Positions 40,030 through 51,330 of a stretch of DNA of 64,000 nt are shown here, in pieces. Each line of letters starts with the position of its first letter. Within the stretch, counting starts at the first letter, position 1. The notes beneath the pieces were generated by a model that saw only the letters and a list, made by a program, of their open reading frames with translations, was not told the origin of the DNA and ran no database searches. The position numbers and the translations under genes are program-made. The stretch comes from Rhododendron vialii (taxonomy: Eukaryota > Streptophyta > Magnoliopsida > Ericales > Ericaceae): positions 37,482,001 to 37,546,000 of the forward strand of contig NC_080557.1 in NCBI RefSeq assembly GCF_030253575.1, in the 5' to 3' direction.

Positions 40030-43000
40030 GATATTTAGTTTGGAATTCGAAGACATATGTTTAAGGTTTTTCTAAAACCATCCTGACCTAAGTCAAGTTC
40101 GCTGAGCAAGAGTGAGAGAGCGTGAATTTTCAAAAGATCTAGAACTGAGAGCATTTGAATTAAGTGACATTTAGTAATTAAATTAGTTATTAAAGATAAC
40201 TATATACATGGCGTGTTTGGTTTTTTTATCTATACACAAATAGGATTAGTTGATAGAAATTTATTGTTATGAAAAAACAAAGATGACGAGGTAAAAAAAA
40301 AAAGAGGGAAAAAAACCATGATGAGAATTTTTTGATCTGAGATGACAAGAAATTGAAAGCGTTTGTGAGATGGTTCAGTGCCAGGCTCTGCATTTCGCAG
40401 ACTGCGGCTCAGCGCCTAGACCATAGGTTGACAGTATTCGTGGTACAAGTAAAGCTATAAAACGTGACACGTGGAGAGTAGTCAAAGCGACATAGCGTTA
40501 TTTGCCAAGGCACGGATAATACAATGGGTAGTTCACGCATCACGAAAAACAGTTCACGAGTTTTGCATGATTTCTTCTCTAGTTTGTTGATCCACGTTTC
40601 GATTGCTAGTTGGCCACCCTATTTTTGGCGAATTGTGTAACTAAGATCCTGACAAAAGATTCCGACAAGGAAACCACCAACATGTTTAAGGCAACAGTGG
40701 GATAGAGCAGAGGATAGGACAACTAGTTTGGGAAACCTAATCTATTTGCTGTCAGGAACTTCACACCTTAAATCAGATTTGATCGAAAATGAGATTTGAC
40801 AAGAGCCGACAAAGTAAACAGAATGAAAGAACGATCAGTGGGACACTAAACAAGTAAGAAGCCCCTTCCAAGAAAGAGGACGAAATATAACATGTCATGT
40901 TTAGAACTGCCTCAAAATGAAAGCCAGATGAAAGGAAGAGTATCTAACTCGTTAACTCACATAGTCACATGCAAGACACTGACTACATATGAGAGAATGA
41001 AAATGTCAAGATAAATAATGAAATATAACGTTATGTTTATAAGTGACTCAAAATGCATGTGAGATGAAAGAAAGAGTAGTATTCCACTCTGTGACTTTAC
41101 TAACTTGCATAGTTACATGGATGATTAGATGTGAGAGTGAACATTGAAAGGTCATCTTGCTTCTGATAGTAGATTCCTAAAAAAAGCCTACGGGCTACAT
41201 GAAAGACTACTTCTCCCATTTGAGCAATCAAACATATACTAGATACTTATCTTTGAAAAGAACTCCTTTAATCTTCTGAACATAGAGAGGTTGTGATCAA
41301 TCTTTTAAGTGAGGAATAACAACAATCTTATGCGCTATGTAAGAACACGTTTTCATACCAGGACATAGGTATCTTTCAGTGGATCAAACTTGGTAGTAAT
41401 TTCTGGTCCCCAGCTTCCAAATTGACGGAGTGGAAGAACCTGAAAACCTGGCAAAGATGCGAGGGCCCTGTCATGCAAGAAAGTGATCTGAACATTAACA
41501 GAATGAAATCAAAACTCTAGCAAATCATGGGGAAGACCAAATCGTTTTCAATCAGGAAAAATAATTGAGAGGGAAAAAAAAATGAGCCACACACTCTCCA
41601 CCTTTCCAAAAGAGAGACGAATGATGAACTTTTATGAGTAAGCATAGTTAATTCTTTGACCTACGTCTCATCCAAAAGCCTGAGTTGTTAGATAGAGGAG
41701 TAACTTCTCTATCTATATGACAGCACTCCCCCACCTGTGGCCAATATCTCCTCCATAAGCAGGCCCAAGGCCACACACAAGCAAGTACTGTTATTACCGA
41801 GGGCCGTTTCTGTGTGGTATGCTTATCGTAATGAAACTAGCACACAACACCAATGACTAATGACGGTATGGACACTTAGGTATTGGAACTGGGAATTTAA
41901 ATAACCCAAAAAGCAGAAACATAATCTTAAATGCCAGTTACTAAGAATCGAAAAAAAAACATAAACATCAGCATACACTTCTTCGGGTTCTCGAACATCA
42001 ATCAGTTGAACCTCTTCAAAGAAACATGGATCTTGCATTTTTTCATGCAGTTCATCTGGTGGAATGTCTTGAAGTATTGCTTCTTCCCTTTGGACATACA
42101 AAAAAAGATAAGAGTGAAAGTCAGTACCTGCATTACTATAATCACACAGGATTTCAACTTCAGAGAGGTTACTGAGACTACCTCTCCGAAAGGACCTGTA
42201 ATAAATGCCATCCAAATTTAGTTTTGCATCTTACAAGTTTATTTACAGGTGCGTTAAAAGCGGCCTCCTCAAACTCTGGTACCTGAGACATTTCGCCACA
42301 AAAGCACCATAGTCAAGGTGGAAGGTTGAGCGCCACAAAAGCACCATAGTCAAGGTGGAAGGTTGAGTAAAGTAACCTACTCTAAAAGCTCCCAAAAAGT
42401 TCATTTTAATCTTACAAATCCATTTTCCTGTAAAATATCTCATTCTAGTTTGAGCACACAATTGTTTTGAAACAACAAACAAAAAAATCTCTAAAAAATA
42501 AGGTTGAAAAAGGCAGAAACGGGAGATGAAAGTTCAAATTGAGATCTCAAAATAAAAGTGATCTATCTGAATAGCATACCATCTGACCCTTTCTCACCCA
42601 ACCAAGCATTCCCCCCTCTTCTTTGGATGGACAAATTGAGTGTTCCATAGCCAACTCAGCAAGATCCTCTCCTAAATGTTAGAATAATATAAGACAATCA
42701 ATTAGAGAAGAGAAATCAACAAAACTTCCACTGCAAAAAGGCACATCATAGTAGGTTTATTGTAAAAAAAATTACAGGTCAAAATATCACTAATCAAATT
42801 CAGTTTCCAGCGCGAAAGTCGTAATCACACTCACAAGTTGCAATAGAACAATTTAAAGTAGATAATCATCTCTCATTCAGATACCAACCTTGCGCAATTC
42901 GTTTCATAAGTTCCACCAAAAGTTTAAGGTCATCTTCTTTTACAAGCAAATGCTGCACCAGTATTTCCTTATTACCTCCAGAGCTGCTCCCACCACTGAA

Positions 43001-44732
43001 CGAAGCTGAAAAAGATAACATACTAGAAAATATTAAACAAGACAAGAAACAAACAAACAGAGAAAGTTGCACCATGAAAGTATTTTTTGAAAAAAAAACA
43101 AAAAAGAATCAGACGAAATGGCGCTTTACTAACTAGCATTTCTTAAACTTCAATAATTAATGTTTAAGCAAACTACAAGACACCCTTAAAAGTTAATCAT
43201 GCTTACATATTAGCTTCAAAAGTTGGGTCAGTCGTGCATAAACATAATAAAGGAAAGACACCTGTTCTGCAGAATTTGAGAGGAAAAACTTCATTTAACA
43301 TATCTATATCTTTACCTTTTTTTCCTCCTACAAGCAAAAGGATCAATTTATATACCACATAAGGTGAAGACGTAAGGAATGGACTGTGCACACTGTGCCA
43401 AGGTGAGCACAAATCAGGTGCTTTGATTAAAATTTTTTTTGGCCTGGGTCAAACATGTATCGGGTATATAGTTTCAGGAATACGGTACTGCGGGAGTGTG
43501 GTATAGTTAACCCGTTGTTCATCAAATAAACAGGCCCTGAGTGAATTTAGAATAAGCACCTTAAAACTTGCTCTAGCTTGCAAGCTAATTTCTTTCTGGA
43601 ATTTGAAACATGTAGGCCCCGTTCAGATGACAAGAAAGGATGAGAAAAGCTCTAGCTTGCAAGCTTATTTCTTTCTGGAATTTGAAACATATAGGCCCCG
43701 TTCAGATGACAAGAAAGGATGGGAAAAACCAACTTTCTCATAAATTTTGACATGTTCAATTACCAGGAAAATAGTGGGAATCACAAAAATACTTTTCCCA
43801 CCAGGACTCACTTCCCCCCAAAGTGCATCCTGCAAAAAGGTAGGAATTTATTGTCTTGTGAAAAGTTATCTCCCGCCAATAACACTTCCCTCCTCCCGCC
43901 AATCACTTTTCCCCTCTCTCTCCTTATCTCAGTTGTGGGTTGGCATTCAATTTATCTTTTCCTTTCTTTGTTTTCTGTTGTGTTCTTTATTGGCAAGGCA
44001 AGTCTTCGATCCCAACTTCCTCATTGAAGGTTAAATAGACCTTAGTAAATTTATTTGTGTTTGATATGCTTGTCTAATGATTCCATACAAACTGCTATTA
44101 TATTTACATCATAGATATCTATATGCATCCTTCATTTCTATGTCTATCGATTGATATGCAAAGCAAAACCCTTGTTTTGTAGATTAAGGTTTGGAACATC
44201 TCAATATTACATGGGGAAACATTCCAAACCTTGGGTTTTCCATTGCCATGGTCTTGTGAAAGTGCTCCCCACGAGGTCACAGATTTTCCATTGCCATGGA
44301 GGCTAAACATTTCAAACCTTGGGGCCATTGGGGGTTAGCCGGTCGTTACGGCCCTGGAATTAGTTGAGGTGCGCTCAAGCTAACCGGTTATAAAAACAAA
44401 TTGACAACAAAACATAGTAGAAAATGAGTAAGCATAACAAGCTTTATCAAGAAAAATTATGGGTTGTGGGAAAATTACCAACCTGTGCATTTGGGATGAA
44501 GATGACCCACCATAGCAGGGACCCGATTCAACCCGAAAGAGGAAAGATGGGTGGTTGAATGTGGTATTGATAGGAACGAGGGTAGAAGTGGCTGTGACGG
44601 CGCAAAGGAGGAGAATCTCCGAAGGGTTGAAGGTGATGATAGTGATAAGAAGTGGAGAGTTGGAATCAGAGAGTGTCTAATAGCAAATAGAGCTGTTGGA
44701 GTTGCAACTGCTGGTAGATGATTAGCTACCAT
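38257..44732 (-). CDS. STR12: Plastid PpiC-parvulin/rhodanese protein, STR12 type, complete
   Basis: Eight exons join in phase into 303 residues: 44732-44483, 43005-42889, 42671-42580, 42282-42182, 42087-41977, 41467-41359, 38832-38782, 38337-38257. The first 80 or so residues are Ser/Leu/Pro-rich with few acidic residues, a typical chloroplast transit peptide. A parvulin (PpiC) peptidyl-prolyl isomerase domain follows (KEILVQHLLVKEDDLKLLVE, then CPSKEEGGMLGWVRKGQM, then KTKFGWHLLQVLSERE), then a rhodanese domain (LIDVREPEEV..., CHHGMRS with the sulfur-carrying Cys at 261, GFKRVFNVSGGIHAY). The length fits Arabidopsis STR12 (about 300). The substrates of this fused protein are not known. Intron 6 is 2.5 kb and holds a 76-bp tandem duplication and a CT microsatellite. 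The neighbouring CPK gene is conserved with it. Confidence 0.94.
38990..39141. repeat. 76-bp perfect tandem duplication
   Basis: GCATAAGGCAGCGTAGGCAGG through GACAGATTTTTTTGTTG is present twice with no difference seen (38990-39065, 39066-39141), inside an intron of the STR12-type gene. Identity suggests a recent event. Confidence 0.95.
39982..40027. repeat. CT microsatellite in an STR12 intron
   Basis: An uninterrupted CT dinucleotide run of about 45 bp. Confidence 0.9.
42294..42367. repeat. 37-bp perfect tandem duplication
   Basis: CGCCACAAAAGCACCATAGT... through GGTGGAAGGTTGAG is present at 42294-42330 and 42331-42367, just inside the intron next to the exon that begins at 42282. Confidence 0.93.
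43570..43727. repeat. 79-bp tandem duplication
   Basis: Unit from GCTCTAGCTTGCAAGCT through AGGCCCCGTTCAGATGAC to AAGGATGxGAAAA is present at 43570-43648 and 43649-43727 with about four differences. The GGCCCCGTT word is typical of plant MITE ends, so the duplication may include a MITE terminus. Confidence 0.9.
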
Positions 44733-46215
44733 TGCTGGTTAGAGGGTTTTCCAGTTTTGATTTGAAGGTTTTCTGGGTTTAGTGGAAATGGGGAAAAGGA
44801 CGAAAGGCGCAGGATTCAACAGGGGTTGTTTGGATTATTTTTAAAAAAAAAAAAGCATTTGTTGATTTTTCATTAATTTTTTTATGAATTATTACTTTCT
44901 CGAGAGGAATTTAAAAAAATAAAAATTATAATTGAGATTCAAATTTTTTTAAATAAACACAAAAATAAGTTAATAAGTCAATTTTTTTTATCTATTAAAA
45001 AAATTACGTTTGGATTATAATTTTTTACTTTTTATATTCTTTTCATCGAGTTGAACAAATAATTAAAAAAATTGAATAAAAATTAAAAATTAAGTCAATT
45101 TGCTTATTTATCCAGAAGACCCTAAGTCTGTTTGGAACGGAGAAAAAAAAATTGAAGTGTGTAAAATAGTTAGAGAGAAAATCATAAAAAATTCTCAATC
45201 CTTTTTTTGGGTTAGGGAGAAAAGATGTAGTAGAAGAAAATAACAAAACGAAGTATCTCTTCATTTTCCTGTTTTTTCTTTAACATCCAAACTGGCCGTT
45301 AGGGTGTGTTTGGAGCAGGAAAAAGGGAAATGAAAAGAAGTAAAAATTACAACTTGTTTTACTTATCTTCTTGTGTTGGTATTTAATATTGGAGGAAATT
45401 TTGAATAAAATGCAAGAGGTATGGGGTAAACTAGAAGAGTCCTGCTACATACACAGCAGATCTGTGCACAGATTGTGCACAGATTTCGTTGTGGGGCTCA
45501 CCACGGGTCCCACACAAATCATCCGAGCCGTTCATTAAATGTAAAACATTTTTTCAAGGGTCCGCATAAAAAATAAGCTCAATCCGATACCAATAGGTGC
45601 TTCATCCAACCATTTAACTTTTCATTCAGATTTTCGAATAATGAAAAGTTATATGGTTGGATCGAGCACCTATAGGTATTGGATTGAGCTTATTTTTTAC
45701 GGGAACATTTGAAAAAATGTTTTACATTTAATGAACGGCTCGGATAATTTGTGTGGAATCCATGGTGGGCCCCACAATAAAATTTGTGCACAATCTGTGC
45801 ACAGATCTGCTGTATGTGTAGACTTTCTGAAACTAGAATACGATTAAAAATTCCACATCATGCAAAGAATTTAAATAATTTAATCTCTTTTCTTTTTCCT
45901 CATTGATTGCTCTGTGGTTCTAGCTTCAGAAATGCTATCGGCAAGGAACTGTAGTACAAGGAAGACGACAATGATCCCATGAAGGTTTTGGTTCAAAATT
46001 TAAATAATTTTGGCAGAAATTTTCTTCAACTCCCACACCAGACTTCTTCATCTCCCACGCCATTTCCAGCGACCACCTCCGACGGCACACCCACCACCAG
46101 AGTTCATGAGATTCGACACAGAGCTCGCTGAGAAAGACTTTTAACGTGCGATGGCGAGAAAAGTTTGTTTATTACACTGGGTCATCTTCCTAGAAACTAG
46201 CTAGAATGCACAATT
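44733..46215. other. STR12 upstream region and intergenic DNA
   Basis: Presumed promoter and 5'UTR of the STR12-type gene, then very AT-rich DNA (44830-45090) and a segment at 45120-45310 with TTTGGAACGG/CCAAACTGGCCGTT-like MITE-type words, followed by the foldback MITE. No gene. Confidence 0.4.
45437..45830. mobile_element. Mutator-type foldback MITE, second copy of the 20.5-kb family
   Basis: A 394-bp element, nearly all of it inverted repeat, flanked by the 9-bp AAACTAGAA at 45428-45436 and 45831-45839. It shares with 20501-20865 the CAGATCTGTGCACAGATTGT end type, the GGGxCCCACxACGGGTCCCAC word, GAGCCGTTCATTAAATGTAA and the TTTAACTTTTCATTC centre. Its outer ends (near TCCTGCTACATACACAG) differ from the other copy. 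Confidence 0.9.
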
Positions 46216-46509
46216 GTGCTTGAGGATGTCGTGTCCAAAGAAGAGCTTGTTTAGTACTCTTTCCATGTTCGGTACTGTATCATTTCTGGGTATGTCGACA
46301 CTTACTTATTTTATGCGTTTGTATTTCCAGGAACAACGGTAATCGAAGCCCTGGAAGCCCCAACGATGACCAAAAAAGGCAGCGGAGACCATACAACTCT
46401 ACGACGTTTAGTTTAAAGGTGGAGATTAGCTTAGCAGCCAAAATCCCAATGCAGTCGATTGCCAATGCACTCCGGGGTCAAGAATCAGAGAACTCTCAAG
46501 AAGCCCCGA

Positions 46510-46511
<2 letters not shown>

Positions 46512-46583
<72 letters not shown>

Positions 46584-47030
46584 TGGCTGAACAAAAGGTG
46601 AGAAACGGTGGGAGACCAGACCCCCTTACCACCCCTATTTCGTTTCTCACCATTTTTGGTGAGATTTCGAGAGAAAGAGAGAATATCCCGTTTTTACCCC
46701 TCCTCCGCGTCCCCTAACCACCGCCGCCGCACCACCACTTCGTGTCCTTAGCCCACCATCACCGCTGCAACCCAGTGGAACTAGGGCTGTGAAGGGTTTT
46801 TTTTTTTTCCTTTTCCTTGAAGAAGAGGTGGTACGTATAAATGGAGATGGAGGGCTGGAAATTGGAATAGAAACGAGGGAAAACAATCCTCCCCTTTTCT
46901 TTTCTCACCTATATGTTGTACATCTAAATAAGATGGTGAGAAACACACTCCTTTCTTTTCTTTTCTCACTAATAAGGAAAACCACACACATTTTTTTTCT
47001 TTTTCTTTTCTCACCTAGGTAGCCAAACGG
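46512..47030. mobile_element. CT microsatellite plus MITE inserted in an AGO4-like exon
   Basis: The exon reading ...ENSQEAP stops at about 46511 and resumes at 47031 with AVRILEIIL. The gap holds a roughly 68-bp CT run (46512-46580) and then DNA whose left end GATTGGCTGAACAAAAGGTG resembles the inverted right end GTTTGGCTACCTAGGTGAGA. GGTGAGAAA words occur in both orientations inside. No clean target duplication was found because of the CT run. Confidence 0.7.
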
Positions 47031-47125
47031 GCTGTGAGAATTCTGGAGATCATTTTGAGACAAGAGGCATGCATGAAAGCAATAATTCATCTTCATATCC
47101 TTGATAATTTTGCACGGCTTTGGAT

Positions 47126-47244
47126 TTTTTTTTTTTATCAGCAAAAAAAGTTTCATTAACTCATAAACACGAAGTTACAGAGATAATAGGATCTTGGATA
47201 CGCCGGTCTGACCATCCAAGACCCTCTTCTCCAAACCACACGGA
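47126..47244 (-). mobile_element. 5'-truncated retroposon with 13-bp target duplication
   Basis: A 119-bp insert begins on + with a poly(T) run, so its A tail is on the - strand, next to TTTTTTTGCTGATAAAA-type sequence that is typical of plant LINE ends. Both flanks carry CACGGCTTTGGAT (47113-47125 and 47245-47257). This is the mark of target-primed reverse transcription. It sits in an intron position of the AGO4-like relic. Confidence 0.8.
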
Positions 47245-48541
47245 CACGGCTTTGGATATTCATTTAACTTAATGTGGCACATTGCAAGGGCTGCCTCCTT
47301 GCTCGCCAGTCATTTTTTCACAATGCTCTGAAGAATTTTGTAGATGCAGGGGTTTCCACTCTAGTTTCCCGACTACGCAGGGTGGATTGTCTCTAAACAT
47401 AGGTACATTTGGACTATGCTCATTCTTGCCCAAACGGACCAAATATGTTATTACATCACCAATCTTACCTTTTGATTTGCAGATAACAACCATGATAATT
47501 CAGTCTGGGCCGGTTGTGGATTTCCTTATTGCAAACCAGAATGTGAAGGACCCCGGCCCCTTCCAAATTGATTGGGCGAAGGTAGCAATATTTCGCCCAC
47601 TGTTGTTGTTCCTGTGGTATTGACTCATCTTGTTCATGTAATGTACGTTTGCTTAAATATGTTGAACCTATGTGGTCGCTTGTTTATATTAGGCAAAAAG
47701 CACCCTAAAGAATTTGAGGATAAGGACCAATCCCGCCAATACTGAGTACACAATATCTGGATTGAGCAAAAAGCCGTGCAATGGCAGATGTATGCTTCCT
47801 CCATATTGAGTCCCTCTTCCTTTAGGCACAATGAATAGACCAACAGGGTTTTTCCAATTATACTGCACATTCAAAGCATGACCATTGTTTATTCTCTCTC
47901 AGATGTTTGTAAATTATTGGTTATTGGTCCTAGATTAAAGTTTCTAGTCAATTTACCTTTTTTCTTCTGTGTTGAATCCTTAAAGTTTTCATTGAAGAAG
48001 GGAAAGGATGAGGATGTTGAAATTCAAACTGTTGAAGTAACCGTGTATGATTATTTCGTTAACCACCGCTATATAGAGTTGCATTATTCTGGTGATCTAC
48101 CATGCATTAATGTTAGGAAGCCAAAGCGCCTGACTTACTTCCCTCTCGAGGTGAAATTATGGATTATGTAATTCTCTTTATGTGGAAAGCTGCTTTTGAT
48201 CTCATTTTGTTATATGGTTTCTCATTGCTGCTCTGGTTTTAGTTATGCTCGTTAGTATCCTGGCAACACTATACGAAATCACTGTCAAATTTTCCAATAT
48301 CTTCTGTAGTGGAGAAGTCAAGACAGAAGCCACAAGAAAGGATGAGGGTTTTGACTGATGTAAGTTTTGTCCTCAAATATTTTGTCTCTTTATCCTTATC
48401 CTCTGCTAGGTCTCTGTTGGTTTTGACAGGCTCTTAAAGTCAACAATTACGATGCAGAGCCGATGCTGCGTTCTTGTGGCATTTCAATCAATAACAACTT
48501 CTCCCAAGTTTTGAAGGCCGTGTGCTCCCAGCCCCAAAGAT

Positions 48542-48895
48542 ACTTTTAAAGTCCATTATGCCTTATCATTTCTTCAGCTATCGGTCGTATTGGTTACCTT
48601 CAGGCCTAGTTCAACTTTGTTGAGGAGAAACGGAAGTAGTGTAAAGTCTTTTACTTCATAAGTTGTCAGAGTTGGCATCATATTTTTTAGTTAATACTGT
48701 CCCACAAGCCCAACAACAATATTTCAATATCCTTTTCTCCAATGCACACAAGAAATACGGATTCCATTTTGCCTTCGTTTTAGTTTACTTTCCCGAAATA
48801 ACTTTCCTGCACAACATTCTTGACATCGGAATGGAAGGCAAGTGGAATTACGTTATACTATAGACTCTTTCTAATTATTACTTGTCTTATTACAG
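48542..48895. other. Inserted or diverged DNA within the AGO4-like relic
   Basis: Replaces or enlarges an intron between the exon ending 48541 and the piece at 48896. It includes a 66-codon ORF at 48663-48863 (QQQYFNILFSNAHKKYGFHF) that is not part of AGO and was not identified. Confidence 0.35.
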
Positions 48896-48984
48896 TAGAA
48901 AGCGGGAAATGGTGAAGACTTCTTTCGGAACAGAAAACACTTCCACTGATCTCGGTTATTATTAACTGTAATACTGATATGGTG

Positions 48985-49500
48985 AACAGAGTCACGGATT
49001 ATACCTTTGTCTCAGTTGAAAAACCCGGTGCAGGAGCAGATGCAAATAGGATTGCAAAGGAGGTAATATTTTACTTTCACTGTAGCAATATCTTTTGTCT
49101 GATTCCTAGAAAAGTGTCGTCTTCACGACTGTAGCAAGATGTATAGTCTTTTTAACCCTTAAATATGGCAAAATTTGAATAGATTTTATCTCCATTGACT
49201 CTTAATCATTTGCATTTCCCCTTCAAACTTCTGCTCCTAATGTGCCGTTTGGACATCAACGCAATTGTTGTTCTAATATTACTTGGCCCCGTAGGTAACT
49301 GCACTTAGTTTTTCTGACTCTCTCATATTCTCTTCTTTATTCTTATTTTGTTTAATTGCCTTGGTGGTTTATTCGGACTTTCAGCCGGAGCTTCACAAGT
49401 TCTTTGCTTTTGTGACAATCATGTGGTTGCTATTTCTTTAAGGCAATAACTGATGATTTAAAGATTGTGGTAGATCAACCTAAGCTAAAAGAGATGATGT
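48985..49500 (+). pseudogene. Unidentified exon-like pieces
   Basis: After an AG near 48991 the DNA reads VTDYTFVSVEKPGAGADANR and IAKE before GTAAT, and near 49443 AITDDLKIVVDQPKLKEMM and a stop. The two pieces join in phase if the intervening 370 bp is an intron. They are not ARGONAUTE or PHGAP. The family was not recognised, so this may be a small captured gene fragment. Confidence 0.3.
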
Positions 49501-51020
49501 AATTTGAAATTGTCCTTTTCAATATACTGTCTTTCCGTAAGAATCTGTACACTCCGAGATGTCTGGTTTGTGAAGTACATTTTAGCAACTAACAATGCCC
49601 GTTTATAGGACGGAATTAAGGTTTTTCAGAAAATTCCTCGTCTTCGTGTCTCAGGCGCTAAAATGGTGTACAGATTTTGCGTACAATTAGAGATGACGTA
49701 GTTTGTTCAACGTTGAGACTATTTTAGTAGAAGGATGACAGGTTAAGCTCTCTACGGTTTCAAGCTCTAAATGGCCAATCTATGTGTTCCAACTATGTAG
49801 TGTTGCACAATGGGCAGGAAGAAAAAGGATGTTTAAGTGAGACCTAGATCAGGTCTGAGGGTTTTGTATGCTGGCAGAATGAGTACATTTATAATACTGA
49901 CTCGTACAAGTCATACAACGCTGATATGCAATTGTATCGGCCGACATGCCAGTAATTTGGTTGTGGCACCCACAAATTTATGCGTATCAGAATTGGAACA
50001 TCCAAATATCCGTACGTAACTGCGCTATTTAAAACCGATGCTACAATACTGCTATATATGTTATGTAGGTATAATTCAAGTGGAATCAAGACATTAACTT
50101 TAGTCTGCCTGCCTTCATTGACTTCCATGTGATTGTTGATGATAGGTTTCGAGACTACATGAACAGCTACAAGCTGAGAGAGATCTACGTGCTGCTTTGG
50201 AGGTTGGGTAGAGCATGTCTTCTGGACAGTTCTTGAGCTCTCATGGGATGGATTCAAAGGTCTGTATTGCTAGTCCATTTTTTCCTATTTTCTGATTTGT
50301 GTTGTGGGTGCTCTGGCATCACATTCTCATAGGTTTGCTCCCTATATGAAGACAAGGGCTGAGCTTGAGGAGATTGCTTTTGCCGAAGCAGATGTGGCCA
50401 GGTTGAAGCAGAAAGTTGCAGATCTCCACCATTAACTAAATCAGCAATGTCAGCAGCAGTTCAGCTCTCCTTCTGAATTGCGTGATCACTATCGATATGT
50501 CTAAAACCATAAAGCTCAACAGTGTGTTGCAATATCCTTTCCTTTGGTCTAAGCTTTCACATCTACAGTGTACAGCGTTGCGGTTCTCATAGTCCATTTT
50601 TTGAGTGCACAATTGTTCCTTTTAAAGAGACGAATCTATTTGCACTCTTTTCACTCAAAATTTCACATTTACTACCATTAAAAGAAAGGTGAATAGTTTT
50701 GCAATTGGTTCCTTAAGGAACTTGTTGTAGTCATGGAAGATCGGTGGTTTGATAGTGTAAATTTATTTGCTATGATTCTAGGTACTTCTTTTGCATGCAG
50801 CTTGTTTTGCCAATGTGGGGTCATAAATGCGCATTACTTCCCTTGTGCTGGATCTAGCTATGTTTTTGTTATGTGATCATAGCGTACAAGAAAGATTTCC
50901 CATGTGCATGTGTTGTCAGAGTTTACTCTTTTTGTTTTTTGGGCATGGATCATAAGTTGACTAGTGCCCTGTGGTAATAAGGGAACTTTTGAAAATATCT
51001 ACTGTGAGTATGTGACCCGG

Positions 51021-51330
51021 TAGGGGTGTGCAAAAAACCCGCAACCCGACCCGAAGGGTCTCGGGCGGGGTCGAGCATGTGGTTCGAGTGGGTGCGGGTT
51101 CACTTTCTATTAAAAATCAATTTTCGGTTTGGGGTTAGGGTTGGTGCATTCCTTATCCGTGGGGCCAAACCCGACCCGACACGAAGGGTAAAACCGACCC
51201 GACCCGACGTAAAGAATCAGGCTCACAGACGGTTCTTACCACCTGTTTGGTTCAGTTTCGGGCCTGAAATATTATTACCCGACATGGTCGGTTCGAGTTC
51301 GAGGTCAAACCCGACCCGTGCACACCTGTA
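51021..51330. mobile_element. hAT-type MITE rich in ACCCGACCCG repeats
   Basis: A 310-bp element with ends TAGGGGTGTGCA and TGCACACCTGTA in inverted orientation. The flanks read TGTGACCCGG and TGTGACCGAG, an 8-bp duplication with a small difference. The interior AACCCGACCCGA/GGGTCGGG words are a widespread plant repeat. Confidence 0.85.

Larger units (their letters stand above)
46216..48965 (+). pseudogene. AGO4: AGO4-like ARGONAUTE pseudogene
   Basis: A relic closer to AGO4 than to the intact gene at 9.7 kb. Recognisable pieces: 46216-46238 (VLEDVVSK), 46331-46511 (NNGNRSPGSP, then LAAKIPMQSIANALRGQESE), 47031-47079 (AVRILEIILRQEACMK), 47289-47402, 47483-47581 (GPVVDFLIANQNVKD), 47693-47788, 47986-48150 (VEVTVYDYFVNHRYIEL, GDLPCINVRKPKRLTYFPLE), 48243-48359, 48430-48541 and 48896-48965 (GNGEDFFRN). 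The 46331-47079 exon is split by a CT tract plus MITE. The exon at 47289 lacks a GGGV-type segment and shifts frame after FVD. The exon at 48430 has a frameshift after NFSQV, and its donor is lost. A TAG opens the last piece. N-terminal exons and all of MID-PIWI are missing, so no slicer or siRNA-loading product can form. Exons 47483-47581, 47986-48150 and 48243-48359 remain open. Confidence 0.92.

Noticed and set aside
46426-46653. Minus-strand ORF with a long Arg-Glu repeat
   Set aside because: It is only the CT microsatellite read on the other strand.
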